From Sabellastarte sp. h YS-2021 (taxonomy: Eukaryota; Annelida; Polychaeta; Sabellida; Sabellidae): DNA of 64,000 nucleotides. The notes beneath the pieces were generated by a model. That model made no database searches. It was not told the origin of the DNA and saw only the letters and a list, made by a program, of their open reading frames with translations. This document shows, piece by piece, positions 1 through 11,470 of the stretch. How positions within the stretch are numbered: the stretch's first letter is position 1; every line of letters begins with the position of its first letter. The stretch spans positions 90,052,706 through 90,116,705 of the forward strand of contig OZ024934.1 of NCBI GenBank assembly GCA_964017235.1. Reading direction: 5' to 3'. The translations under genes were made by a program, and so were the position numbers.

Positions 1-6
1 CCCCTA

Positions 7-238
7 GGGGCCACATTGGTACAGTGGTAAGACACTGATCTCCCACCTCTGACATCTCAGTTTGAATCTGTCCCCAATCTCAAGTGAGAAAGTTGGTAGC
101 TGCTTTACATTGGTCAGTGGTTTACATAACCGTGACCAACTTTATGTACTGCTTTTACTCACCTTAAAGCTTCCTGTAACAATTAAGTGATGCTAAGACA
201 CTAGACCTGGTGTAAAACATTAAATAAATTCTAAATTT
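7..238 (+). mobile_element. tRNA-derived SINE in the last intron of jacalin gene 0
   Basis: A tRNA-like head starts with ggggccacattggtacag (box A region) and has a box-B-like tttgaatctg. It is followed by the SINE body ('aagtgagaaagttggtagctg') and an A-rich tail. The motif tctagcccctaggg at 239-252 repeats the bases just before the element (cccctagg at 1-8), giving a target-site duplication cut by the window edge. A copy sits at the same place in gene A (19459-20441), so the insertion predates the duplication that made genes 0 and A. Confidence 0.75.
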
Positions 239-507
239 TCTAGCCCCTAGGGTTAAATGATATCAAATGCTTCCAGATTTAATGTAGCTCTCTTATTTAT
301 TAACATTCCCTTCACTGTTCTTCTTCCACAGTAAGGATAAAACTTATTTACATGGAGTGACCATAATTAGTGTAGAAACTATAAAACAATTATTTAAAAT
401 ATTCAGATCAAATACAAATAATGTGGTAAACTATGCAACCTTTCACTGGTTGTTTGTATGTTTCTCTGCTTTTTGTTTGAAAAAAACTGTGTTCACTATT
501 TTTACAG

Positions 508-657
508 ATGTATATTGTCACCAATGTAAATACCTATGGAGTTTTTGGTACTGATGGTGGGACTGACTTTTCACTTCTTGCTGACAGTCCCCTTGCCTAT
601 GTATCTGGTAGAAACACAGACAGGGTGTCGCAGTTGTCATTACACTTCTACTGCTGA
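508..657 (+). CDS. Terminal exon of a jacalin-like lectin gene (gene 0, rest outside window)
   Basis: The exon follows a tttttacag acceptor, starts in phase 0 and encodes 49 residues plus TGA. It carries the last strands of a jacalin-like beta-prism: VFGTDGGTDFSLL, then LAYVSGRNTDRVSQLSLHF, ending in a C-terminal Cys. It differs from the last exon of gene A (20735-20884) at only 7 of 150 bases. Four changes are replacements (V/I, N/K, D/E, V/M) and three are silent. The residue that aligns with the sugar-ligating Asp of the family's GXXXD motif is a Ser. All upstream exons lie before base 1. The internal Met at the exon start is not a translation start. Confidence 0.85.
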   Translation: MYIVTNVNTYGVFGTDGGTDFSLLADSPLAYVSGRNTDRVSQLSLHFYC

Positions 658-729
658 TAGAAGATTTTGTCCAGCTTGGGATAATCATCAACATTTTCAC
701 TTTTATTTCTGTATTGGTTTAGAAGATTA

Positions 730-735
730 AATAAA
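730..735 (+). terminator. Polyadenylation signal of gene 0
   Basis: AATAAA lies 73 bases after the stop codon. The same hexamer sits at the matching place after the stop in gene A (20956) and gene B (33466). Confidence 0.7.
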
Positions 736-1184
736 GGTTAAATTCAGTGTAAAAAGGTTTTTGCTTCAATTATATTTATAAATATTACCTTGGCATCAAA
801 GGTAATAGGGGCCAATAATGTACTGGCTGTTCAGTTATATTATTAATGGTAAAATTATAAAACTATAAAATCAATGTATACATCTCAATCAAAATATAAC
901 TGAACGGTTGCCAAAAACATCAGATGTAAAACATTGAGATGATGTATGACTAACATGGTTTTAACTCTTTGTCAATGGTTGTGTAAAGGCATTAAAACAA
1001 AAGAAAACAAAGCACTAAATTAAATTGGTCAAAAAATATTAAAAAATATAATATTGAATCACCATTAGATATAATCAATAAAAGATTTTCTCAAAGTACA
1101 TGTTATATAAATATAAAAAATCAACAAACTGTTGCACTATCGAAAAACAAAGAAACAAAAATGACATTTATAAATTAAGTGTTG
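736..1184. other. AT-rich spacer without recognisable gene
   Basis: Low-complexity AT-rich sequence with short A runs. No open frame, splice-flanked exon or repeat family was recognised. Confidence 0.5.
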
Positions 1185-2220
1185 AAGTGCTATGCTTAAA
1201 TTATACCATTCCTACAAATATTTTGGATTATACATTGATGCTAGCATCAACTTTAATGATGTAATAAATTCACTGGCTTGGGGATTGATAAACATGCAGG
1301 TATTAAGTTCCATCTTTGTGCTGACAACACCCAACTTTATGTGCATTTGTCTAAGAATGCCTCTTCTGCCTTTGCACATTTAAACAGGTGCCTTAATGAT
1401 GTAAAATAGTGTAGAAAAACCAGTAAATACAAAATGAATCCTGATAAGACTGTGTTTATATGCTTTGGTTAAAAAATATAGAGGGGTAGTTTGAAAGTAT
1501 GTTTCCCAATTGACATCTTGGGTAGTTCTCTGCCAGGCTGAGTCAATCAAGAACCTGGGCGTGGGGTTTGACTCTGATGTTTCCTTGTCTAAACATGTTT
1601 AGAGTGTCTGCAAAAATTATTTTATGCAAATTAGTGACTTCAGGCTGGTCAGGCATTTTCTTACTCATGATCCTTCTATAGTTGCAGCCAATCCTGTAGT
1701 CAGTAGTCAGCTGGATTACTGTAATTCACTTTTTAGGAGTCTCTTTAAGTTTTATCTGTGTAAATTACAATGTATCTTAAAAAGGGCAGCTAGAACTGTG
1801 ATCAAACACTAGAGGATACACTAGTAGAAATCCTGTTTTTAAGAAATTGCAATGACTACCAGTTAAATATCACCCATTGTTTAAAACAGCTACACTTGTT
1901 TACAAGTTTCGTCACACTGGTTTCCTAAGTATTTTGCTCCATATCTTTCTTCAAAGTGCTTCTTATAGTACCAGTCAGGAGAGTGAGACTGTTGGTAATT
2001 TCATTGTACCAAAGTTTCTTCCATTTGCTAAAAAGTCTGTTAAACAGTTTAGTTATAGTTTTGCTGTTGATGCTCCAATTATGTGGAATGCTCTTCATGC
2101 TTCACCCTCTACTATCTCTTTCAAAAAGAACTCAAATCCTACCTCTGTCTTAACCCCTTTCTGTCCCTGGATACTGATATTGGTTGTCTGTTTTGGTTTT
2201 GTTGTGCCTTAGATTTCCCT
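1185..2220 (+). mobile_element. Decayed non-LTR (L2/CR1-like) retrotransposon, RT and C-terminal part
   Basis: Translations in shifting frames give typical LINE reverse-transcriptase pieces. 'FHLCADNTQLYVHLSKN' near 1315-1365 corresponds to the F-ADDTQLY catalytic block, with the second Asp replaced by Asn. 'KMNPDKTVFICFG' follows near 1430-1470. The terminal block 'KKSVKQFSYSFAVDAPIMWN' with 'SPSTISFKK' lies near 2030-2135. Several frameshifts and stops make it inactive. The 5' end (endonuclease) is missing. Confidence 0.75.
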
Positions 2221-2939
2221 TCTAAATGGGACATGAAGTTCTATAAAAGTCTGTTTAGAATTAGAATTCCATGGCAATATTTGATATTTGCCGTTTTTGT
2301 GTATGACATCAGCATAACGTCACAATACCTATTTATGCACAAAACTGAGTCCCTCTTAATGGACATGTGATAGATAACCCAGGAACCTGTTAAATACATA
2401 ACCAAAGAGAAGTGTATTTTGTTGTGTTACTGTAAACAAGGCACCCCTTTAAAATATACAAAAATATTGACAGCCTTCGAATCCAGGTTGAACTCTGTAG
2501 TGTACACCAAAATTATGATTAATCCATGCTAATTTGCTTTAAATCTTAATCTTTCTTTATATGTTTTGACCCTAGCCCCCTTGATTTTGTTTGTCTGTGC
2601 ACTTAACTGAAAAAAATATACACCGGATCTAAGCCACAATTTCACAGAATGTGGTTTCTACCAGAGGCTCAGTTCTGTCAACCAGATCTTAAACTGGATC
2701 AAAGAATTGTTGGCGATGGATTGTGTCTTCTCAGGCATTGCTTGATACGTTTGTGTGAACCAGATCACAAACTTGAAATATTAACTGGATGATGCTGTCT
2801 TAAGCCTTGTCATTGCATACAGCATTAAAGGGTTGTATTGTGTTGTAGATTTATACTCAGCTTTATATTTCCATGTACTACAGGACATTTGACTATCCTG
2901 ACTACACAAGTACACCCACAGCTCTCAAGTGACTGACAT
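2221..2939. other. Spacer without recognisable gene
   Basis: No exon with matching splice sites and no clear repeat family. The 95-codon open frame at 2083-2370 is an overlap with the LINE tail and has no domain signal. Confidence 0.4.
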
Positions 2940-3130
2940 ACCCTTAACTGGAAGACAGACACTCAAGGATGATCATTTATCAGCGTCTTTGAGGTTCTTT
3001 ATCCTGCCACTGGGGATAGGACCGCCATTTTAAGTGGTCATCTAAGCCCTTATGTATTTTCCTGTACCTGGGTTTAAAACCACGTCCTCTGTGTTCCTAG
3101 GCTACCCACTACATCACAGTGGCAGATGTT
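2940..3130 (-). mobile_element. Possible tRNA-derived SINE, antisense
   Basis: Read on the minus strand, 3130-3060 shows a tRNA-like head: tgatgtagtgggtagcctag as box A, then ggttttaaacc as box B. The body toward 2940 has no clear tail or target duplication, so the far border is approximate. Confidence 0.4.
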
Positions 3131-4187
3131 TGGAAACACTATGTATTGAATGATATGCCCTCCCACACATTGTACAAGTCTTACCAAAATAGACATCTCC
3201 AATTAAATAGTTCCATAAATGATGAAGTTAAAACTATTTTAATTGAACGATTCTGTTGCATGTCTTGCATCCAATCATTCAGCCTGGGCTTCTTTGACAA
3301 AAGTTTACAAAGGTACTAGCAACTTCAGTATATGACAGTGATATACTATTTTATGTTAAAACATCAAAGGTGCAAGAGCCTGAAGAAATATTTTAATGAG
3401 TTACAACTCACTTGTGAGCAATATTTTAGCTTTAAATAACTGATATCATTTCTTGGCATGATAGATAACTAATATATTACTCAGTAAAACTTTTGATAAG
3501 AAATTTAAACTGAGCTATTCCAGAAACATTAAGCTGATAAGAAAGTTCTGATAACAAAGAACAATATACTACAATGATTGAAAAGCTGAAATTAGTTGCC
3601 AGTACTACAGAAGTATAATGTATAAATATGCCAACAGATTCTCTGTTTTGATATTTTAGCACAGTCTTGTAGAGTTTCACTGCTGACTTTGTTCACAGAA
3701 CAATATAAATGTAATGACATTAACTCTGTTGATGAAAATACAATATATAGTACATGTCTTTGTCAATTATGTCACTTTTTCTTACCTTACAGTTAATATT
3801 CTTTAGTATTTATAATTATATATTATTATGTGTTCTGTATACTTTGTATGCATTGTGATAAAAATAATTCCAATAGTACCAATAAAATTAGATATTTTTA
3901 ATCATAATATAATTTTTCATTAAAGTTATTCATGAAAGGACATAAGATATATTTTCTAAGTAAACAACAAGCAGAGATAAAACTATATAATATCAAAATA
4001 ATTCATGAATAATCATCAAACATGATAAATAAACAATGTTCAGGCATTCTGCGAAATGCCTAGAGCTTATTTTAAGTCATTACTTGAAATGCCTGAACTG
4101 TTTAGGCATTTCGTGAAATGACTGAAATGTTCAGTCATTATGTGTACTTCCTGGGAACAGAGATTGCCTGTAACATTTGTAGGTAGT
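3131..4187. other. Spacer with a cluster of short palindromes at 4039-4145
   Basis: Mostly AT-rich and featureless. At 4039-4145 three short inverted repeats built on aggcatt-tcg-aaatgcct and tcagtcatt follow one another, as in the subterminal repeats of small foldback elements. No coding signal. Confidence 0.4.
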
Positions 4188-5329
4188 AGGTCTGTGTCCT
4201 TAACACATGAAAGGAGTGTACTAATGACGTGAACAGAGCTACATCAATACAGACCAAGGAGAGATTCCCAGTAAAACCTTACTTCTTACTGTTCTATTCA
4301 GGAGCTTTGAAAGCCTGTTACCCCTCTGTGGGGGCCACACATCAAGAAACCTGGCATGGACATGTGACTCCATTACGACCTTTAGCTTAGTTTTAACACT
4401 TAATTGAAGAAATACATGTATTTCTAGTGTGTATACTTACATCTAAAACATTCCTATGATTTAAACTAACCAAACACCCCACGTCTTTTCCAGAAAACTG
4501 ATTCTATAACAAAGTTTTTACAGTAAAGTTTCATGTCAAAGAATAATAACCTAATTAGCAGGCGTGTCCCTGGATGTTATCTTACTGAATAGTCCTCAAT
4601 TTGATATAAAAAGCACAGATTGGTCCTGACTGTAACAAATGATTAACACTCAGTTACTTCTTAAGAGCCGAGTCAGACAGAAGTGATTACAACATTAAGA
4701 AAACTCCACTGGTAAGAAAACACCAAACCAAGCCTTGTAAAAAAGGTAACAACCTTCACAACCTTGAACCCTATTGTTCATTTGTGGGTTAAAAAGCAAA
4801 TTCTTGTTAATTTTGTGTTCAAACAAGTTATTGCAATGCCGACAAAAACTTTGAGCTGTATTTTGAAGTGTGGTGGTATGTAAGCATAATCCTGGCTGAC
4901 AGATACTGATGTTATATACTGTAGTACCCACTCTCAGACATAATTTTCACTTAAGTGACTAAGATAAATAAGCAGCAATTTGAAGGCAAAATCTACAATC
5001 ATGATATGTTTGTTCTTTAGATATTTCTATATATGCTATTTTGATGAGCTTTTTCTATCTGCTGAAAATTGCACCAAAAAAAAAAAGCTTTCATGGGGTT
5101 TAGCTTTAAAGATTTTGTATTGGAGACATTTATTATAATCAGTGTTATTTTACCACAATAAGAGTAGAATAATGTCTAAGTGATTGTCTAGTGTGATATT
5201 TTGACTTATATTGAAGCCATTATATATTTGGTGACAAGAGAACTGTGTACATCTATAAATTTAAATGATAAAACACATACAAGTTTTTGCCAATTTTTAA
5301 ATCAACCTTGTTAAAACTTGTTGCCCCTA

Positions 5330-5720
5330 GTTGACAATCCATGCAGGTTATGTGATATACTTTTGTAGTGCTTAATCTCCTTCATATGATAGACTCTAAG
5401 ATGCTATGCCATAATAAGAGAAACTCAAAGTCAAGACACACAGCAGGCCAAAACCAGGGACGCCAGGGAGAAGTGAGGGTTATGGTGGGAAGCCTTTACT
5501 GAAGTGGTATGTTTTCAATTTCTATCTAAGGGATGACAGCAAAACCACAGTTTGGATGAGATCTGTTAGTTCATTCCACACAGTTAGAGCATCATGTACA
5601 ATGCTGTGACTAAAGGGCTTTTTTGATTTATTCACTGAAGACATGAACTGTGGAACCCTCAGGTACTTTCTATCAGCTTTGCTATGCCTGGTGTTGTAGG
5701 TGCACAATGTTTGTTTCTGA
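5330..5720 (-). mobile_element. 3' remnant of a LINE, antisense (shared with copy B)
   Basis: The minus strand encodes a typical LINE RT C-terminus: 'YNTRHSKADRKYLRVP', then 'KKPFSHSIVHDALTVWNEL'. The same remnant lies at 25385-25660 in the second duplication copy, so it was in place before the duplication. It is 5'-truncated and frameshifted. Confidence 0.65.
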
Positions 5721-7849
5721 ATAATGATTCTGTGTTACGTACATTAGAATATGTTAATACAGGAAATAAATGCTACTGAAAAATCTCACCAGGACGCATT
5801 TCCAAAAACTTGGGAGTCATTTTGCCAGGATCTACACATATAAAAAGTGCATAAAGATCATTTCATTACTTTTGGTAGTTATTGAAAACACATAGAAAAT
5901 GACATTTTTGAAATTTGGGATATTTTTGTATCCAGCACACAACCTGGATTATTTCCAGGCCCTACACACATAAAACATGTCAGAAAGATCTGTTCATTAC
6001 TTTTGGAGCTATCGTGAGCACAAATAGACAAACAGAAAGAAAGACAGAGGAAAACACCCCAATATATAACCTCATATTGGAGGTAATAAAAAGGTTCACA
6101 CCAACCTTTATATACAGCCAAAGCAGATACGTTTCAGGCCTTAAAGCATTGTTCCCTTCTGTAAGTGATCATAAGACTAGGCTAAGTTTAAATCCTGGGG
6201 GCTGGAACAACTAATCCTGTCTTAAAAAGGGAAAAATTAAAAAAAGAACTATGTTATTTTATTCAATTGAAAAGATCCATCTTATAATCCAAAAGATAAC
6301 CCTGTAGGGCTTAATACCCAAAAGGTTGTAATTGTGATAAGATAGGTCCCATGTACTTTTACACAATGTAATGGGTGGCCACATTTGCCGCAACTATGCT
6401 CTCAACCTTTGTAAGAGAAAGGATTAGTTATGCAACCAATGAGACTGCATGGTTGGAGCAGTCTGAAGGCAAAGATATGAGAGCAGGGCTGAGATATGTG
6501 CTAGACACCTTGTTACAACTACCGGGTTTGTAGTTGGATTCTTTTTAACCACAAGGAAAATGTGAACATCTCATAAATTGACATATCTTTTTAATTAAAA
6601 AATAAAGCCAATTTCTTTTCAATTTAAGTAGGTTATTAGTTGGACATGTGCTGAAATCCTGCAGAAGTTATATTAGATTCTGATGAAATCTAAAATACAA
6701 AGCTGACATATACATAAACCAGATTAATCTAATGTGTGTGGGTGATATAATTATGCAACAACTGTCAATTCCATTATTTCAAATATACACTGGTAGTTTG
6801 ATTTCTCCCCGTGTAAGTGAATATCCTGTTACCCAAAACCCAAAGTAGTCACTCAAATTTGGAGAAATCAATGGGATGCAAGTCCAAATGTGTTGACAAA
6901 GATTATAACTACGGAACTTTTCAGTACTATATTTGTAATGATTTATGAATCTTACGAGGAGAAGCGTTAATCAGTTTATGGGTCTAATTTGGTGAATTTG
7001 TGACTTGGAACCTAATTAGTATGAACAGTAGTTTGTGTATTTTTAATGCTAATAGCTGAAATAATAAGTGTGTTCGCCTTTAATCACCTTGTCAAGTATT
7101 TATGCAACTATTAAAAACATTAATTTGTTTGTCTCTAATTGATGAAAAGCCTTGAATCAGTTTATGTGTCTATTTTGTAAAACTGTTACACCTGACTGAA
7201 CCCCCCCCCCCCCAGCTATATCAGGTTAACCATATATGGAGTATAAACCCATGGAGAGTAATCACATTGTGAGCCTATTTTGTAATATAAATGTAAATAA
7301 AATCTAACCATGGGGTGTTTCATAACAATATTTTGATTTTTCTGTCCATCCTTCTTAATTAAATTTCCCACAGCCCAGGGAAACAGCTTTGGACACCATT
7401 AGCTATAGACCTTGTAGTGTAAGTTATACGAGGATGCAGGACAAATATGTAGAGAGAAAATGTATGCAAAGACTAAGTATCAATACAAAGCAAGTCAAAT
7501 GTAAGATTAAATTATTAATTAGTGAACTTAACGTTATGAAGCTGTAAAATTTATTAACTAAAGTATGGCTGTCAATGGAAATAACACAACTAGGTAAAAT
7601 GACACATAACTCAGAGATTGCATATATCTACCAAGGCATGTAATAATAAGTAAATGGGGAAAATCCAGATTATTTTTTTTTGTATCCAGAGTCAGATCAT
7701 TCTCAAAATTTAATGGCATATAATATGGACTATGACCAATATTCTGATTTTTTTTCAGGAAGGTCCAAATAGTAGTAGTTTTATTATCTTGCTAACAAAC
7801 AAGTAAATCAACAAACATACAACCAATTTTCATGAGTTAAGATTTATCT
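5721..7849. other. Upstream part of duplication copy A, no gene seen
   Basis: Aligns with 25660-27210. It holds no exon-like frame. The 80- and 99-codon frames at 5879-6214 lie on opposite strands of the same repeat-like sequence and lack domain signals. A run of 14 C lies at 7201-7214. Two + strand copies of a short dispersed repeat lie at about 6962-6998 and 7131-7180. Confidence 0.45.
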
Positions 7850-8075
7850 ATTTGGGTTTTTACATCGCGTTCAACACTGTACAGGTCATATCCCGATAGG
7901 TAGTCTTGTGGACAGAGGAAACCAGCACATGCAGTTGCTCAAGTTTCTGTACTGTAAACTGCTGACTATCATTAAGCAACTACCAAATTTCCCACATAAG
8001 GTCCAGGGTTTGAACCACCGACCTCAGAGGTGGGAGGCAAGTGTGTTACCACTGGTCCACCATGGCCCCCTTGTT
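7850..8075 (-). mobile_element. tRNA-derived SINE, antisense
   Basis: Reads from the 3' tail (tatttgggtttttacatcgcg, ttcaacactgtacaggtcat) to a tRNA-like head near 8065 whose box B is seen as gggtttgaaccac near 8008. It belongs to the same family as 26109-26346 and 31871-32353. The 144-codon open frame at 7908-8342 runs through it and is not a gene. Confidence 0.8.
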
Positions 8076-8686
8076 GCATCAATCAGTTGCAGCAATCCAT
8101 ATGTGTTTGGGTTAGAGAAATATGTCTCAAATATAACCATAGAAAACATTCTGGCAGAGTCAAGGTCAAAGGTCAAACTAAGGTCACACTATGACATTGC
8201 ATGTCTACAACCCCTAACCAACATCCTTTCCAAGTATCAACATACTACAGCTTACCGAAATACATTCCGAGACACACCAAGGCAAAATATTTTATACCTT
8301 CCCGCCCAACCACCTGCCTGTGTAGCTGGACACCATGGGTGAAAAAAATACCTACATTTGGACAATGTAGAATCATAATTTAGTCACTCCTCAGTCATAA
8401 CAGGTAACAGTACACACATAAATATTTGAAGTACTCAGTCAAGTGTGACATTTCATTCTCCAAATAAACCCGTAAACAGATCGGAGGGTTTTCAGCTATG
8501 AGAGACAAAGAAAGCAATGTTATATTTCTAGAACCAGAGACATGCAGAAACACTACTCCACACTTAATTTGGGCAAAAGAGGCTCATTATTTGATTACTG
8601 GCCACAGATAATATTTTCTTAGGTGGTACACTTCAAACAGTTGGACCATTCATTCAGTGTTGTTTTTTTTTCAAAATAGACCCATA

Positions 8687-9432
8687 GGTGGGGTTCACAC
8701 TACAATCCGGGTTGACAAGGATTGAGGGTTGAAGCAGATTGAAGCAGATTCATCTCAATCCGAGTTGAGTGTCCACACTACAGAGATTAATCTGGATTGG
8801 GAAGTGTCCAATTTTATGCATTTGAAAGTGACTCTTTGTGTGCAGTATAACAACTAATATAAGCCCAACACACTTAAGTGCATTGAAGAGAAACATGAAA
8901 GCAGTGAATTTTGACACAACATTTTGTTATTGTAATATGTAATTAATATTATACTTGCTATAATATAAAAAAATAAATTTTCACACACAGTTTAAAGTAT
9001 CAGAGAACCATACAATTGTACCTTAATTGGTTTATTTATATTTGTCTGGGTATAATTGCAATTACCAGCAATATTGCAGGCTCTTTTATTCATGTAAGAA
9101 GACACTTCACAGAAGTTATGACATGATTACTTCTTTGATAATATCCTTTTCAGTGGAGGTGCCCTTTAACCTCCTTTTGTTTCAAACAATTATCATAATA
9201 ATAGCCATTTCAGCACCAAGTCAAATGATTACAGTACCAACATTCTCAATCCTTGTCAACCCGGATTGAGAGGGTTCACACTACAAAGGGGGTTGAGCCA
9301 ATCTGCTTCAATCCACCTCTTGAGTGGGGTTGAGATTTATCCTTGTCAACCCGGATTTTGAGCTTTCAGACTAGTCTCCAATCTGGCTCAATCTGTGTCA
9401 ACCCAGGTTGAATCACTAGTCTGAACGCCCAG
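8687..9432. mobile_element. 746-bp foldback/MITE element with 3-bp target duplication
   Basis: The ends are inverted: ggtggggttcacactac on the left, and ctgggcgttcagactag as the reverse complement of the right end. Inside, copies of caacccggattgag and its complement ggttgacaaggattgag recur near both ends. The flanks are caaaatagacccata and ataaactgattcg, so ata is duplicated. A related uninterrupted host sequence (caaaattagacccataaac) occurs at 9601. A 3-bp target duplication suits a PIF/Harbinger-type element, but that class is an inference. Confidence 0.65.
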
Positions 9433-9596
9433 ATAAACTGATTCGAGGGTTTTCATCAATTAGAGACAGAAAAATGATAGTTTAATATTTGCATAAACAG
9501 TAGGTAAATAATATTTGGTATAGTGATATTATTTGGGCTAGTAACATTAAAATATGAGAAAAACTGTTTGTGTTATTGAGGTTCAAAGTCAAGAAT

Positions 9597-10030
9597 ACAC
9601 CAAAATTAGACCCATAAACCAATTGACTCTTCTGTATAGAGACAGACGAATGAAATTACAATATACCTAATGCAATTGTGGCGCTAAAAGATAATAAAAC
9701 AACATAATATACAACTTCCTGGTAGTGCAATAACTCTAAGAATTGATGTATATATTACTTCATGTATCCTACCTGTATATAAGCAATATTATAGATGCAA
9801 ATAAAAATAAATTTGAAAAAGAAGAAAAAAGAAACTACTGAAACAACTCACTCTCTGGTTAGTTAGTGAATCTTCTCTCTCAGTTTGATCTCATGCATCA
9901 AGTTTTGTACTGTTAAGAATGTCCTATATGCTGGATCTTATCTGGTAGTAAATCACACAACGTACTGTTCTTTTTAGCTCTATACTCAATGATTGTGAAA
10001 GACTCTGAGGTACCCATCATACAGAGTAAC
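9597..10030. other. Repeat-rich spacer in copy A
   Basis: Begins with a minus-strand copy of the short dispersed repeat (9601-9645). Past about 9860 it realigns with duplication copy B (ctctcagtttgatctcatgcatca; agctctatactcaatgattg). No coding signal. Confidence 0.4.
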
Positions 10031-10039
10031 TTTTTTCGA

Positions 10040-10225
10040 TTTACTTTTTTTATGTCACTTTCAACAGACAGGGTCATATTGGTAGTTTTCAGATGGAGGA
10101 ACCAGTCACATTGTGACGGATAGATACGGATGGAGGTACCAGTGCATACTGGTCAAGATTCTGCACTGTAAACCACTGGTCATCGGCAACTAACAACCAA
10201 CTTTCCAATATGAAGAAACCGCTAC
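10040..10225 (-). mobile_element. Degenerate SINE, antisense, private to copy A
   Basis: tatgtcactttcaacagac and gggtcatattggtagttttc match the 3' half of the common SINE. It continues through ctgcactgtaaaccactgg and ggcaactaacaaccaac toward the decayed head. Copy B has no counterpart at the matching site (about 27347). Confidence 0.6.
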
Positions 10226-11273
10226 ACCAGCATTATATACAGGAAAATTTCATGTAAATATGTGTCTGTGGTCAGTGAATATTTTACATTATTTCTTTTG
10301 GTTCCTTTTTTGCCTAATATTATGTTTACAACTTAAAAGTTTTATTGAAGGTCACAAGAGCAAAAGAAGTTTTGAGACGGATCATGCCATGATATGGTAA
10401 GTAGCAGTGGATGAAGTTCTAAGTATCCTAGATATTCGGTAGATGATTTTTATGCACTATTTTAGTTGTTGACTAAGAATTGGGTTTTTTTGAGAATAAT
10501 TTAAAAAAAAATTTTCATTCCAAGATATTTTTCTTATACTTACTTTGTCTCAGATAATATGATGTTTATTGTACGGTGGGCAATGGATCTTTCTCAATTG
10601 ACTTTTTTTGAAATATAAATATAAACATTCCTGCATGAATACAGCCCAAGGATCCATATAATTCCTATTCTTTAAATTACTCTAATTCCTAGAATTTTTA
10701 AGAATATAATCTAAAGACTAAGAGAATTATGTGAGAGTTTTTAATTCATGGAAACGTTTAAAATTCCAAAGAAAATTAACTACAATTTGGTTACAACAGC
10801 TGTGAACAAAACAGGTAGCATTAGTCTTAAAATCATTAATCTTAACAAAATATATGTCACTGTAACCCAAGCAGTGGCAGTCATTGTCATTCAGTATTGT
10901 AAGCAATGGTTGAAATATATTTTTATATTGTTTTATTGCAGAAAATCTACTAATATTGTAGAAATTTGTATTTTACATTTGTATAGAGAGAATTTATTTG
11001 GTGAAACTATTGAGCAAACACCTGTTTTGCAATATATGACTCTGTAGTGATTATCTTCCATACTTTAACAGATGATCAGATATTTTACATTTTTTTAAAA
11101 TATATGATATTTTAATATACTATACCAAGTATACCTAATCTTTAACTAATGTGTGTATAGATTAATATATGAACATCAAACTAGCAGATATTACAGAAAA
11201 CTGTAAAACCACCCATAAGTTTCATATAATCATTTTATGCAGTTAGGTACACACATGGTATACAACTTGTGTT

Positions 11274-11293
11274 GGGCAGTGTATATACTGCCC
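11274..11293. promoter_or_regulatory. Conserved promoter palindrome of gene A
   Basis: GGGCAGT-GTATAT-ACTGCCC: two perfect 7-base arms around six bases, ending 55 bases before the TATA box. Gene B keeps both arms at 28592-28607 but with a two-base spacer (GT). The surrounding promoter has otherwise drifted, so an inverted-repeat protein-binding site is plausible. Confidence 0.45.
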
Positions 11294-11347
11294 ATACCAT
11301 TTGTATATCCTCTCATCTCGTATTTTTCTAAATGACATAATGAGGCT

Positions 11348-11357
11348 TATATAAAAA
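11348..11357 (+). promoter_or_regulatory. TATA box of gene A
   Basis: tatataaaaa lies 52 bases before the ATG, which puts transcription start near 11378-11385. The matching place in gene B reads tttaataaaa. Confidence 0.7.
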
Positions 11358-11409
11358 GGACTACTGAAATAATATTTGATAGTAGCTATCACTCAGTTTC
11401 GAGAACACG

Positions 11410-11470
11410 ATGGAGCTTTATCTGATGTTTGCTGCTGTATTATTGAGTTTAATTTCTTCTGCCGAAGCAG
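11410..11470 (+). CDS. Gene A exon 1: signal peptide
   Basis: Encodes MELYLMFAAVLLSLISSAEA, a hydrophobic core with an A-E-A cleavage site, and ends in phase 1 at a consensus gtaagt donor. The start is supported by the TATA box 52 bases upstream, a good start context and the matching exon in gene B. Confidence 0.85.

Noticed and set aside
536-730. Small frames MEFLVL... at 536 and at 20763, nearly identical
   Set aside because: They are the +1 frame of the jacalin terminal exons; the conserved protein is in the phase-0 frame ending at 657 and 20884.
7908-8342. 144-codon open frame, one of the longest + frames in the left part
   Set aside because: It runs through an antisense SINE (7850-8075) and its flank; residues show no domain and the same frame is broken in other SINE copies.
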